A DNA stretch of 45,741 nt from Cytophagales bacterium (GCA_013298505.1 JAAFHY010000007.1:1-45741), one strand, 5' to 3'. Counted from the stretch's first letter, positions 33,343-41,416 are shown. Numbers and translations are program-made. The notes: generated by a model not told the origin, from the sequence alone.

Positions 33343-33930
33343 ATGATTAAGTTTAGTTATACCATCGCATTTCTGCTAATCGCTCAACTAACAATTGGCC
33401 AAACCGTAAAAGTTAAAAATCAGCAACAGCGTTTAAAAGGCGAAAATATAGATGGCTTTGCCGTTGACGTAGAAGGTAAGAAAAGTGATGTGCAAGCCTC
33501 GCTAACCCGCTACCTGAAAGAAGTAGGAAAAGTGAAATTCCTTTCTTCTGATCCGCTGGTTATTACCGATGCTACTTTTGGTGGCAATGTATATGCCAAG
33601 CGACCTATCTATGCCAACGAGTTTGGTGTTCGCTACAATAGGGAAAGAGCACAGGCGCAAATAGATCTTACGCAACAAGCGCTTGATGCAGTTGACAAGC
33701 AATCGGTACGGTTTATTAATCAGGGAAAGGATTTGACTACGAAGCTTGCCAACAACGAACTAGAAAAAATACGATTGGAGAAAGCACTTGAGGCCAATAA
33801 ATTAGAAAACCTAGCTTTGAAAATAAGAATAGAGAATAATAAAAAGGCACAAGATTCTATTGCTACCGCAGCCGTGCAAATTAAGAAGGTAAAGGAAGTA
33901 CAGTTGGAGAAGTTGAGGAAGATTAATTGA
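33343..33930 (+). CDS. Exported coiled-coil protein of unknown function
   Basis: 195 residues with a signal peptide ending near TIGQT. The first half (about 20-100) looks globular: QQRLKGENIDGFAVDVEGKKSDVQASLTRYLKEVGKVKF...YAKRPIYANEFGVRYN. The second half is a long charged coiled coil of about 85 residues (RERAQAQIDLTQQALDAVD onward), rich in Lys, Glu and Leu and without proline. I do not recognise the family. A periplasmic or outer membrane location is likely. It ends six bases before the stop of the convergent lipoprotein gene. Confidence 0.7.
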   Translation: MIKFSYTIAFLLIAQLTIGQTVKVKNQQQRLKGENIDGFAVDVEGKKSDVQASLTRYLKEVGKVKFLSSDPLVITDATFGGNVYAKRPIYANEFGVRYNRERAQAQIDLTQQALDAVDKQSVRFINQGKDLTTKLANNELEKIRLEKALEANKLENLALKIRIENNKKAQDSIATAAVQIKKVKEVQLEKLRKIN

Positions 33931-33936
33931 AGTCGC

Positions 33937-34479
33937 TTAATAAACCACCTCTTGTTTTAACTTCCACTCATACGAGATGCTATCATAATAGGTGCCTTCG
34001 TTGGGCCACTGAATGTAAGCAGGCATTGAGATGAAGTTCCTTAATTTCCCTCTTACTAGTTCATCAAATAGAAAAGCTGATTTTACTAACTCGGATTCTG
34101 TCATCACAGGAGTTACAAACTCTTCTTTAAAATCTTCAAGCTTAAAGTTTGATTTAAGTTTGAAATGACCCGCTACACCTCTTATTTCGCTAGCAATAGA
34201 TGAAGGGCGACTTAGATAGAAATAATGTGTGCTATCTGGCGCTACATAATATTTCAATATTTTGAATTTTCGTGTTTGAGAAGAATAGAATGCGCGGTGT
34301 TTATCTTTAAATCGATCTTTCATTTCTGCATAGGGTGGTGCCATAAAAATATAAGTGATGATACTAGTTAGGATCTGATCTTGATCTTTTAAACTGTAGT
34401 AAGTAGATGGATCGTATTTGTCTTTTACTGTGCAACTAGCTAGTAAAGCGAGTGTAACTAACAGAAACTTGTTTCTCAT
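33937..34479 (-). CDS. Putative lipoprotein of unknown function
   Basis: 180 residues. MRNKFLLVTLALLASC is a lipoprotein signal with lipobox LLAS-C. The mature part opens with KDKYDPSTYYSLKDQDQILTSIITYIFMAPP and has FYSSQTRKFKILKYYVAPDSTHYFYLSRPS and GHFKLKSNFKLEDFKEEFVTPVMTE. No known domain is recognised. Probably a periplasmic-side lipoprotein. A hairpin upstream separates it from the beta-helix lipoprotein gene transcribed towards it. Confidence 0.7.
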   Translation of the reverse strand: MRNKFLLVTLALLASCTVKDKYDPSTYYSLKDQDQILTSIITYIFMAPPYAEMKDRFKDKHRAFYSSQTRKFKILKYYVAPDSTHYFYLSRPSSIASEIRGVAGHFKLKSNFKLEDFKEEFVTPVMTESELVKSAFLFDELVRGKLRNFISMPAYIQWPNEGTYYDSISYEWKLKQEVVY

Positions 34480-34490
34480 AAAGCAAAAAT

Positions 34491-34520
34491 AAAAAAAGGC
34501 CGGATATAAATCCGACCTTT
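34491..34520 (-). terminator. Terminator of the beta-helix lipoprotein gene
   Basis: Stem AAAGGTCGGAT / ATCCGGCCTTT with a short TTAT loop is followed on the minus strand by a run of T residues. It begins 22 bases past the stop of the gene at 34543-36501 and lies before the next minus-strand gene. Confidence 0.8.
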
Positions 34521-34542
34521 CCGTTGATAGAGTGTTGTTTTA

Positions 34543-36501
34543 TTACTTGGTGTAATCTGTTAATTGAGGATTCCAATTGGTCCAAGTAGCTGTCCAGTCG
34601 GTTGATCCAAAGGCTCCACGATAGGTTGGCGTAGTATCGAACCCTGTTAAGTTAGTAAAACTTGCACCAGTAGCTATAGTACCAGTAGCAGTTAAGGTTG
34701 GCGCAGTTAAAGGATCGAATATGTTAGCGTTTAACCCTATTGCATTCCATTTAGCAGCAACCGTATTGTTATCGCCAAACCATAATACTGGAGATTTGCC
34801 TGAGATTTGTTGCTCGCGGAAATTTCCAACTTGTCCAGTAGGGTTAGAAGAATCTGTATATCCGAAAACACCATTTGCAAAGGCACCAACGCCACCAGCT
34901 ACTGCTCTACCTCTTGGCGCATTAGGATGATTCGCTCCTGTAACCGTAGCAAAACCAGCTGTGATTTCATCAGCAGTAGCAGCAGTACCGAAACCATTTC
35001 CTCCCCATCCTTCAACACCTGCAAGAATGTTGTTCTTGAAAACTAAAGTTCCTGCATTTGCATTAGGTATAGCACCATCTAAAGTGTAATCTGTTCCAAG
35101 AGTACCATTTGTGCCAGGACGCTCATTATCAATAAAGACCCCATTAGGGAAACCTGTGATGATAGAGTTGTATATTTTTTGTTTTGCATTTCTGCGAATT
35201 TGCGCTCCATTTTGAAACTGAAGGTCAATCGTAGTGGCGTTAGTCGCTTTACCTCCAATAATAGTCATGTTAGAGAATTCAGCTGTTGTAGTTGGTGTAT
35301 TCTTAGAACCAGCTGCATCATTATCACACTCAAACCCATTTGATCCAGATTGATCGGCAATTGATGCTGCGCGAATAGCTAAGCCAAATTGCACCTTACC
35401 GCTATAGCCGTTATCAGTATCAAAATCATCATCAATTCCTTTTAATGAAATTAAGTGCGCAGCGTTTACAGTACCACCAAACCACTCGTATGAGTCATCG
35501 TTTGCATAAGTAACTTGAATGTAATCTAGAGTTGTTCCAGATCCAACGCTTCCTAACGTCAAGCCATTGATTTCTTGGTTAGGATTAATTGGATATCCAG
35601 CATATTCTATGCGAACATACTTTAATGTTCCTGAGTTGTCAGCCGCAATCGGAGAAGCACCACCGCCATGGAAGCCACCATAAGCACCTTCTAATTCTTC
35701 AATACCGTTCGTTCCTGTACTAGTTGAACCCTTAATATTATTAGCTGCTTGACCACAAATTACAAGACCTGCCCAGTCGCCAGGGGTGCGATTTCCCGGA
35801 GCTTGATCTGAAGTGAAAACAATAGGCTTCACGGCAGTACCAATAGCAATTATTTTGCTTCCTCTTTGTACAATCAATGCGCCACCTGGGGTTCCTTTTT
35901 TACCTAGGATAGTAGTACCAGCTTCAATAGTAAGAGTGGCAGTAGTTACAATTTCTGGCGCAATTCCTGGTCCGCCTGCTCCTGGTTTTTTGTCGCTACC
36001 TACACGAATGAATCCGTTAAGTCTATAGACTTTATCAGCAGTCCAAGTTGTATTTGTTAAAATATCCGTTGTTATTTCTACTACTTGTTTAGCCACCGCT
36101 GTAACCTTAACCAATACACTCGCTGATTTTTGTCCTTTTGAATCAGTTGCTTGAAAAGAAAAATTTACAATAGTTCCAATGGCCGCGTTCGCGGGTATAG
36201 TATAATTAAAAGTGTATTCAGGTGCAGTACCAGTAATTGCTTGATCCGGAAAAGCTGCGTCAGAAGCACCGTTAACTAAAATGGTAAGCGTCTTAGCTCC
36301 TTCGGGGGCGTTAACAGTAACTTTAGTTGTTACAGCCAAACCAGGCGTGTTTGATAATGCGGCACTTCCTACTGTAATAGTTGGTGCGGGCTTAGTGCTA
36401 TTGCTATCACTGCAAGAGCTAAGTAAGCCAAGGAAAGCAGCCACTGTTGCAATAGAAGCAACTCGAAGTGCCACACTTAGTTTTGATTTTGTTAGTTTCA
36501 T
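34543..36501 (-). CDS. Surface-type lipoprotein with a beta-helix fold
   Basis: 652 residues. The signal ends in LLSSC, giving a lipidated Cys followed by SDSNSTKP. Residues about 40-135 form a PKD/Ig-like domain (ITVGSAALSNTPGLAVTTKVTVNAP to SASVLVKV). The rest has short recurring turns typical of a right-handed parallel beta-helix: LTIEAGTTILGKKGTPGGALIVQRGSKIIA, NIKGSTSTGTNGIEELEG, YIQVTYANDDSYEWFGGTVNAAHL, MTIIGGKATNATTIDLQFQNG. No catalytic site is apparent. It lies directly downstream of a TonB-dependent receptor gene on the same strand, suggesting a partner that captures ligand at the surface, but with its own -7 box and a terminator between them. Confidence 0.75.
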   Translation of the reverse strand: MKLTKSKLSVALRVASIATVAAFLGLLSSCSDSNSTKPAPTITVGSAALSNTPGLAVTTKVTVNAPEGAKTLTILVNGASDAAFPDQAITGTAPEYTFNYTIPANAAIGTIVNFSFQATDSKGQKSASVLVKVTAVAKQVVEITTDILTNTTWTADKVYRLNGFIRVGSDKKPGAGGPGIAPEIVTTATLTIEAGTTILGKKGTPGGALIVQRGSKIIAIGTAVKPIVFTSDQAPGNRTPGDWAGLVICGQAANNIKGSTSTGTNGIEELEGAYGGFHGGGASPIAADNSGTLKYVRIEYAGYPINPNQEINGLTLGSVGSGTTLDYIQVTYANDDSYEWFGGTVNAAHLISLKGIDDDFDTDNGYSGKVQFGLAIRAASIADQSGSNGFECDNDAAGSKNTPTTTAEFSNMTIIGGKATNATTIDLQFQNGAQIRRNAKQKIYNSIITGFPNGVFIDNERPGTNGTLGTDYTLDGAIPNANAGTLVFKNNILAGVEGWGGNGFGTAATADEITAGFATVTGANHPNAPRGRAVAGGVGAFANGVFGYTDSSNPTGQVGNFREQQISGKSPVLWFGDNNTVAAKWNAIGLNANIFDPLTAPTLTATGTIATGASFTNLTGFDTTPTYRGAFGSTDWTATWTNWNPQLTDYTK

Positions 36502-36534
36502 TTGAATAAGGATTTTAGTTTTTTTTCAGTTGGG

Positions 36535-36542
36535 CAAAAGTA
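36535..36542 (-). promoter_or_regulatory. -7 box (TACTTTTG) of the beta-helix lipoprotein gene
   Basis: On the minus strand this reads TACTTTTG, a full TAnnTTTG match, 33 bases before the ATG at 36501. A TTG at -33 is not seen. Confidence 0.55.
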
Positions 36543-36607
36543 CCCTCTGTTTGTTATCTGAATGTTATCGTAAAGGGTATAAGCTGTTAAACTTGGAGTG
36601 TTAGTGC

Positions 36608-36640
36608 AAAAAAAAGCCCCGCATCTGCGAGGCTCTTTTA
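36608..36640 (-). terminator. Terminator of the TonB-dependent receptor gene
   Basis: On the minus strand AAAAGAGCCTCGCA, a two-base loop, then TGCGGGGCTTTTTTTT: a GC-rich stem followed by an uninterrupted T-run. It begins 16 bases past the receptor stop codon. Confidence 0.88.
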
Positions 36641-36655
36641 AAAGCGTTCTTACAA

Positions 36656-39424
36656 TTAAAACCGATACGAAATGCCTAGAGAGAATAATTGACCGGGTCT
36701 ATATTGTTGCACAATTGGATCTTTCACAGGATCATTATCACTGTCGAACGATCCATCATTGTTTCCATCTTGTAAGAGAGAAATAGGTTGGTTAAGTATA
36801 TCGGCTATACCGCCTTTAATCTGCAGCCTGTCTGATAACCTTTTACTAAAAGTCAGGTCAATCACATTTCTTGGCATCAAGTAAACGTCTGTATAGAGCG
36901 ATGATCCAACAAACGATATATTTCTACCAACCACATTGTAAAGAAGATTTACAGACCAACCTGTTGGCTCACTCGTATAGAACAAGCCTGCGTTGATTAC
37001 ATATGGGGCTTGTCCTTGAAGAGGTCTTTCGTTTGAAGTCCTTTGAGCGGCAAGCGCATCAGGTATTTTAACGGTGCTTGTGATTACTGTAGCATTAAAC
37101 ATTACATTTAGATTATTTAAAAATGCTGAACCAGTTAATCCATTGAGCGATTTTTTGATCTCCAGTTCTAATCCATATGCCTTTGCGGAGGTTGCATTTG
37201 CAAAAACTGCATTTTTTGTAACACCTTGAAAATCGATCACACTTTCGATTGGGTCTTGGAAATCTTTATAGAATGCACCAAATGTTATCAACTCGCCATT
37301 AGAAGGATAATATTCCCAACGCAAATCAAAATTTTGAATTCTAGCAGTTTTTAAACCAGGGGTTCCAATGGTAACAAAGTTAAAGTTGAAATCATAAAAA
37401 GTGAAGGGGGCAATCTCTCTAAATTCAGGTCTGTTTAATGTTTCTCCATATGCTGCACGCACCAACATTTTTTCATTAAAGTTATAGCTTAAATTGGCTG
37501 AAGGCAATACGCGTAAGACTTGTAAATCAGAATTAGCAGGGTTGCTTGATAAATCAAAACCATAAAGTCTTTGGGTATTATCTTCTACACGTACACCCGC
37601 ATCAAGTTTAAATTTAGAAAATGGAACAGAACCGATTATATAGTATGCAAGCAGCCGATTCGATGCAGAATAGCTATCTGATTTTTTTGTGTCTTCCCCA
37701 AGTAAAATACCATTTGCGTTATTAATATTCACATCATTAAAAACTTGACTGATTGGCAAATCAAGAATTGCTTGGCTGGTATTAATCGTTCTTACATAAC
37801 CAAGGTTCCGAGCACCGAATGTTCTGGATTTATCCTCGTAAAACACGCCAACCTTAACCTCTGGATTTTTCAATGGATTATCGCCCACATTAAATCGGTG
37901 TTTTATCGAAGCCCCAAAAGTTGTTGATGTTTCATCCAACTTTGAAAAAAACCGACCCAACCTCTCAGGAAGAACTCCAAACACAAATTGCAACTTTCCA
38001 TCATTTTTAGACACATACCTTCTGTAATCAGGCTGGTCGCGGTTTGTTTTGTTGTATCCCGCAACCCACTCGATAGAAGTTTGCTTTTTAAACAATTCGT
38101 GATTACCCATTAACTGGCCAGAATAAATACCTCTATAAATTTTATCAAAGCCTCCATTCTTTTCACCAAAACTCTGTGTAAGAACTCCTGTTCTATCAAC
38201 ATATTGATCATTGCTGCTTTGGTTTAATAGATTTTTAAAGTCGATTGAATGATTGGAATTGAATTTAAATGCCCAATTAAAAAGAACCCCTGTACGTACT
38301 TGTTGATTATACTGTTTATCTGCAAAGGCATTATTTTCTTGAATTGAACCGTTGGTATAATCGCTTCGGGTAACATCAAAAATTGAATACGAGTTGGAAT
38401 AATTAAGTGCGCTGATATTTCCTACTTCCACTTTACCTATTCTAAATCGTCTATTGAAAGTAAGTGTAAATCGCTGATCGGGGATGGCAATACTTTTTTG
38501 TGGAACCCAATCATTTCGAAGTGATCTTCCTGCAGACTCAAGGTCAGAACCTTGTGTGGTTTTTGCATCAGATGGAAAATTTGCTGGCAAGTCATAGTAG
38601 CCAGTATTAAAACCTGTGAAGTGTCCGCTGTTTTTTTGCTGTGAATAGAAATCACCCATGGTAGTACCCGCTCTAAACTGAGTGCTATAATCTAACACAA
38701 TGCTATTTTCCTCGGGAATGCTTTTTGTAAAAACTTTTACTACACCGCCTGCAAAATCTCCAGGTAAATCAGCAGCAGGGCTTTTGAAAACTAACATTTT
38801 ATCTAATTGTGAACTAGGCAAAGTGGCAAATGAAAAGGAACGAACATCAGTCTCTACACTAGGGGCATAAACGTTATGCAGCATTACTGGATTATATCTC
38901 TCAGATAAACCTCTCACTTGCACAAATTGATCTCCTCTGATTGTAATTCCAGGTACTCGTCTCAATACTTGAGCCGCATCTCTATCCAACGATTTACTAA
39001 TTTGCTCAGCGGTAATCCCCACCACCACTACCTTGGCTTCTCTCAAAGATTTAACCAAATCAAAATCAGTATCTGTTTGGCGAGCTCCTTGCACCACCAC
39101 CTCTTCTAATTCAGAAACATCTTCATGGAGTTCTATATTAATGCTAATCTTTTTGGCGGTTTCTACAATTACGTTTGGTATTGAGTGCGGCTTATAAGTA
39201 ACCGAAGATATTTGCAACGTATAGGTGCCTTCTTTAACATTATTGATGATAAAATTACCTTCAACGTCAGTTGCCGACCCTTGTGTTGTTCCTTGAATGA
39301 CCACATTTGCTCCAATAACAGCTTCACCTGTTTTAGAATCTTTAATGATACCAGCTATGGTTCCCTGTGCTTGGGCAAAGTAGTTAGAAAGAATAAGGGC
39401 GGCTAAAAAGTAAGTCTTTTGCAT
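36656..39424 (-). CDS. TonB-dependent outer membrane receptor with carboxypeptidase-regulatory-like N-terminus
   Basis: 922 residues, signal peptide ending near FAQAQ. Residues about 20-100 form the CarboxypepD_reg-like domain (GTIAGIIKDSKTGEAVIGANVVIQG). The plug follows: EQISKSLDRDAAQVLRRVPGITIRGDQFVQVRGLSERYN and LPGDFAGGVVKVFTKSIPE. A 22-strand-type barrel occupies the rest, including AAYGETLNRPEFREIAPF, and ends with SLGISYRF, an aromatic terminal residue as expected. It imports a ligand across the outer membrane with TonB energy. It is not obviously SusC-like: no SusD gene is adjacent; instead a beta-helix lipoprotein gene follows. Ligand unknown. Confidence 0.92.
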   Translation of the reverse strand: MQKTYFLAALILSNYFAQAQGTIAGIIKDSKTGEAVIGANVVIQGTTQGSATDVEGNFIINNVKEGTYTLQISSVTYKPHSIPNVIVETAKKISINIELHEDVSELEEVVVQGARQTDTDFDLVKSLREAKVVVVGITAEQISKSLDRDAAQVLRRVPGITIRGDQFVQVRGLSERYNPVMLHNVYAPSVETDVRSFSFATLPSSQLDKMLVFKSPAADLPGDFAGGVVKVFTKSIPEENSIVLDYSTQFRAGTTMGDFYSQQKNSGHFTGFNTGYYDLPANFPSDAKTTQGSDLESAGRSLRNDWVPQKSIAIPDQRFTLTFNRRFRIGKVEVGNISALNYSNSYSIFDVTRSDYTNGSIQENNAFADKQYNQQVRTGVLFNWAFKFNSNHSIDFKNLLNQSSNDQYVDRTGVLTQSFGEKNGGFDKIYRGIYSGQLMGNHELFKKQTSIEWVAGYNKTNRDQPDYRRYVSKNDGKLQFVFGVLPERLGRFFSKLDETSTTFGASIKHRFNVGDNPLKNPEVKVGVFYEDKSRTFGARNLGYVRTINTSQAILDLPISQVFNDVNINNANGILLGEDTKKSDSYSASNRLLAYYIIGSVPFSKFKLDAGVRVEDNTQRLYGFDLSSNPANSDLQVLRVLPSANLSYNFNEKMLVRAAYGETLNRPEFREIAPFTFYDFNFNFVTIGTPGLKTARIQNFDLRWEYYPSNGELITFGAFYKDFQDPIESVIDFQGVTKNAVFANATSAKAYGLELEIKKSLNGLTGSAFLNNLNVMFNATVITSTVKIPDALAAQRTSNERPLQGQAPYVINAGLFYTSEPTGWSVNLLYNVVGRNISFVGSSLYTDVYLMPRNVIDLTFSKRLSDRLQIKGGIADILNQPISLLQDGNNDGSFDSDNDPVKDPIVQQYRPGQLFSLGISYRF

Positions 39425-39715
39425 GTCAAGTTATTTGACTGCAAAGGTCGCTTGGGCATATTACCTCATCTGGTCGGCAGTGTTATGAAATTGTTAAGGG
39501 AGGGGTTTTATTGCTCCCTAAAATAGGCTGATTGTATAGCAGAATATCCTACTTGATAAGCCTATCGCAATTGAAAATGAATAAGTTAAGCTATGCGGCC
39601 ACATAACATTCCGTTGATGATCGCTTAAAGAAAGTAATCTTTGGTTAACCTCAAAAATTCAAAATTAGATCAAAACTCTTTTAAACCTTCAATATTTTGA
39701 ACCTTAAATTTTGAA
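39425..39715. other. 291-bp intergenic region between receptor start and moxR end
   Basis: The receptor side (minus) carries GACCTTTG, one base off the -7 consensus, about 20 bases before the receptor ATG. At 39496-39520 a small hairpin TAGGGAG/TTAAGGGAG-like pair occurs. Near moxR, ATTCAAAATT (39657-39666) and AATTTTGAAT (39707-39716) are perfect complements and could form a weak terminator for moxR. I see no gene. Confidence 0.4.
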
Positions 39716-40705
39716 TCATTTGCTAATCGGCACCTTCTGCAACAACACTTTCACAATGTCTGCCGTCTTTACATTGTCGGCTTCGGCTTCATAGTTCAAC
39801 AATATGCGGTGGTTCATTACATCCAATGCCACTTCTTTGATGTCTTCTGGCAACACATAGTCGCGGCCATCCATATAGGCAATGGCTTTGCTGGCTAGGT
39901 TGAGGTTGATGCTGGCACGGGGCGAGGCACCAAATTGAATATACTGCGCTTCGTGGTCGAGTTTGTATTCTTTCGGTTTGCGCGTGGCGGTTACGAGTTC
40001 GATGATGTATTTCTCTAGCGATTCTGAAATTTTCACTTTGTTCACTTCATCACGTATCGCAAAAATATCTTCTTTGGTAAGGACGGTATCAACCTCATAT
40101 CCAAACTGCATGTTGGATATTCTGCGCATAATTTCGAGTTCCTCTTCTTTGGTAGGATAATTTACAAAAACCTTCATCATAAAGCGGTCTACCTGTGCTT
40201 CGGGCAACGGATACGTGCCCTCTTGGTCAACCGGGTTTTGGGTAGATAAAACTAAAAACGGGCGATCGAGTTTAAAAGTAGTTTCACCAATGGTTACTTG
40301 TTTTTCTTGCATGGCCTCTAGCAAAGCCGATTGCACTTTTGCTGGCGAGCGGTTGATCTCATCGGCCAAAATGATGTTGGCGAAAATGGGGCCTTTCTTT
40401 ACCTCAAATTTTCCATCCTTCTGGTTATAAATCATGGTACCCACCAAGTCGGCAGGGAGCAAATCGGGTGTAAACTGAATGCGTTGGAAATCTAAGTGCA
40501 GCACTTTGGCCAATGTTGATATGGTAAGGGTTTTGGCCAAGCCCGGAACGCCTTCTAACAACACATGCCCATTGGTAAAAAGCCCTACCAAAAGGCGATT
40601 GACCATATAATTTTGGCCTACCACTACTTTAGCTACTTCGCTAAATACGGATTTGATTTTTTGTTGGTGTGCCTGATGTAGTTCGGAAGTGGACGTAAAT
40701 GCCAT
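39716..40705 (-). CDS. MoxR-family AAA+ ATPase
   Basis: 329 residues. LEGVPGLAKT is Walker A, ILADEINRSPAKVQSALLEAMQE is Walker B with the MoxR signature, FLVLSTQNPVDQEGTYPLPEAQVDRFMMKV holds sensor 1, and SPRASINLNLASKAIAYMDGRDYV the lid with sensor 2. MoxR ATPases act as chaperones that activate metalloenzymes or membrane protein complexes. They usually stand before DUF58 and von Willebrand (BatA-type) genes; here the next genes on this strand are unrelated, so the partners are elsewhere. A -33/-7 candidate upstream (TTG-N20-TAATATTG) borrows its TTG from a dispersed repeat. Confidence 0.95.
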   Translation of the reverse strand: MAFTSTSELHQAHQQKIKSVFSEVAKVVVGQNYMVNRLLVGLFTNGHVLLEGVPGLAKTLTISTLAKVLHLDFQRIQFTPDLLPADLVGTMIYNQKDGKFEVKKGPIFANIILADEINRSPAKVQSALLEAMQEKQVTIGETTFKLDRPFLVLSTQNPVDQEGTYPLPEAQVDRFMMKVFVNYPTKEEELEIMRRISNMQFGYEVDTVLTKEDIFAIRDEVNKVKISESLEKYIIELVTATRKPKEYKLDHEAQYIQFGASPRASINLNLASKAIAYMDGRDYVLPEDIKEVALDVMNHRILLNYEAEADNVKTADIVKVLLQKVPISK

Positions 40706-40759
40706 AGAATTCTGTCTTTCAAGTTAAACGGACTGCAATATTAAAGATTTGTGGTTTTG

Positions 40760-40783
40760 CCACCAAGGCACGAAGGCACGAAG
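40760..40783. repeat. CACGAAGGCACGAAG-type short repeat
   Basis: CCACCAAGGCACGAAGGCACGAAG contains a tandem GGCACGAA unit. Phrases like this are a dispersed repeat found in many bacterial genomes, often near CACATAG-type repeats as here (40820-40912). It lies about 55 bp upstream of moxR. Confidence 0.5.
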
Positions 40784-40819
40784 TTTTGCTAAAGCTATTT
40801 TATGATTTCTATTGATTTG

Positions 40820-40912
40820 AACCACATAGAAACATAGTAGTCACACGAGGGTTACATAATTAACGGAAGACAGCAACGATAAAGTTCTATGTACTTATCT
40901 GTCAATGTGGTT
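40820..40912. repeat. CACATAG-type imperfect inverted repeat touching the antitoxin-like gene
   Basis: The left arm AACCACATAGAAACATAG (40820-40837) has a relative on the opposite strand at 40912-40888 (AACCACATTGACAGAT, then a short insert, then CATAG). The right arm covers the last codons and stop of the gene at 40895-41146. The arrangement resembles the CACATAG/CTATGTGG dispersed repeats seen in Bacteroidota and other phyla. Confidence 0.55.
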
Positions 40913-41146
40913 AAAGAGGGAGAGCCATTGAGAAGTTCGTTTTCTCACTTCTGCATCTGTTAAGTACTGGCCGTTTGCTATCTGCAACTCACCTTCACGA
41001 ATGGCAGCAATCTGTTTTTTTGAAAGTAATAGTAATTCTGCTTTTGACTCATCTTTCAGTAGGCTATAAACATCTTTCAAAAAGCCTTCATCCTGCGAAT
41101 TCTTGATTTTTGAAATCAGTTTTCTCTTTACCTCGGCAGTTGACAT
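40895..41146 (-). CDS. Orphan antitoxin-like small protein
   Basis: 83 residues. The middle and end, LLLLSKKQIAAIREGELQIANGQYLTDAEVRKRTSQWLSLF, match the pattern of small Bacteroidota antitoxin-like proteins normally found before ParE/RelE-type toxins (LSxEQxxAIxEGxxQIxxGxxxTxExVxxxxxxW). The N-terminal half is a helical region (MSTAEVKRKLISKIKNSQDEGFLKDVYSLL). No toxin gene follows on the minus strand; a repeat stands there instead, and the last residues NHIDR and the stop are read from its arm. The C-terminus is thus probably remodelled. Family call is tentative. Confidence 0.6.
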   Translation of the reverse strand: MSTAEVKRKLISKIKNSQDEGFLKDVYSLLKDESKAELLLLSKKQIAAIREGELQIANGQYLTDAEVRKRTSQWLSLFNHIDR

Positions 41147-41290
41147 TTTTATACTTTTTTTAGCGGATTAAAGTGAGTAAAACCCAGGCTATCTTCATAC
41201 AGCTGTCTTTTCTGTTCCTTCCCATTACTTCTGCAATCTATGCGACAAACCCTTTGCTAACGAAAACCCATCTTTACATCTTTCGTGTAA

Positions 41291-41416
41291 GCCTTTATGA
41301 AATGGCCATTAAAAAGATTTTCACTAACCGAGATGTTAATCAGGCCATTCGATGCCTGCATGCCGAAATGCTACTGCGGCATGCAGACATGTGACCACTA
41401 AAAAAATATTAAACAA
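41291..41416 (+). repeat. Shared upstream element, copy B (before the YHS gene), with inserted hairpin
   Basis: It aligns with copy A at 32140-32039 and, like it, runs directly into a start codon, here ATG 41417. Copy B has about 37-40 extra bases with perfect 10-bp arms CTGCATGCCG (41356-41365) and CGGCATGCAG (41377-41386) around an 11-base loop. An open frame of 34 codons (41297-41401) starts MKWPLKRF and ends KCYCGMQTCDH; the hairpin encodes the Cys-rich part. Because the substitutions between copies A and B are not concentrated in third codon positions and a one-base indel shifts the frame, I read this as a regulatory or mobile DNA element rather than a proven gene. Confidence 0.65.

Noticed and set aside
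34543-36501. Type IX secretion C-terminal domain on the beta-helix lipoprotein
   Set aside because: The C-terminus ends NWNPQLTDYTK without the sorting motifs, and the N-terminus has a lipobox, so lipoprotein export is the simpler reading.
41173-41394. 73-codon plus-strand frame starting with GTG before the YHS gene
   Set aside because: Its end overlaps the shared upstream element in a different frame from the MKW...CDH frame, and its first half shows no homology to anything recognised; likely chance.
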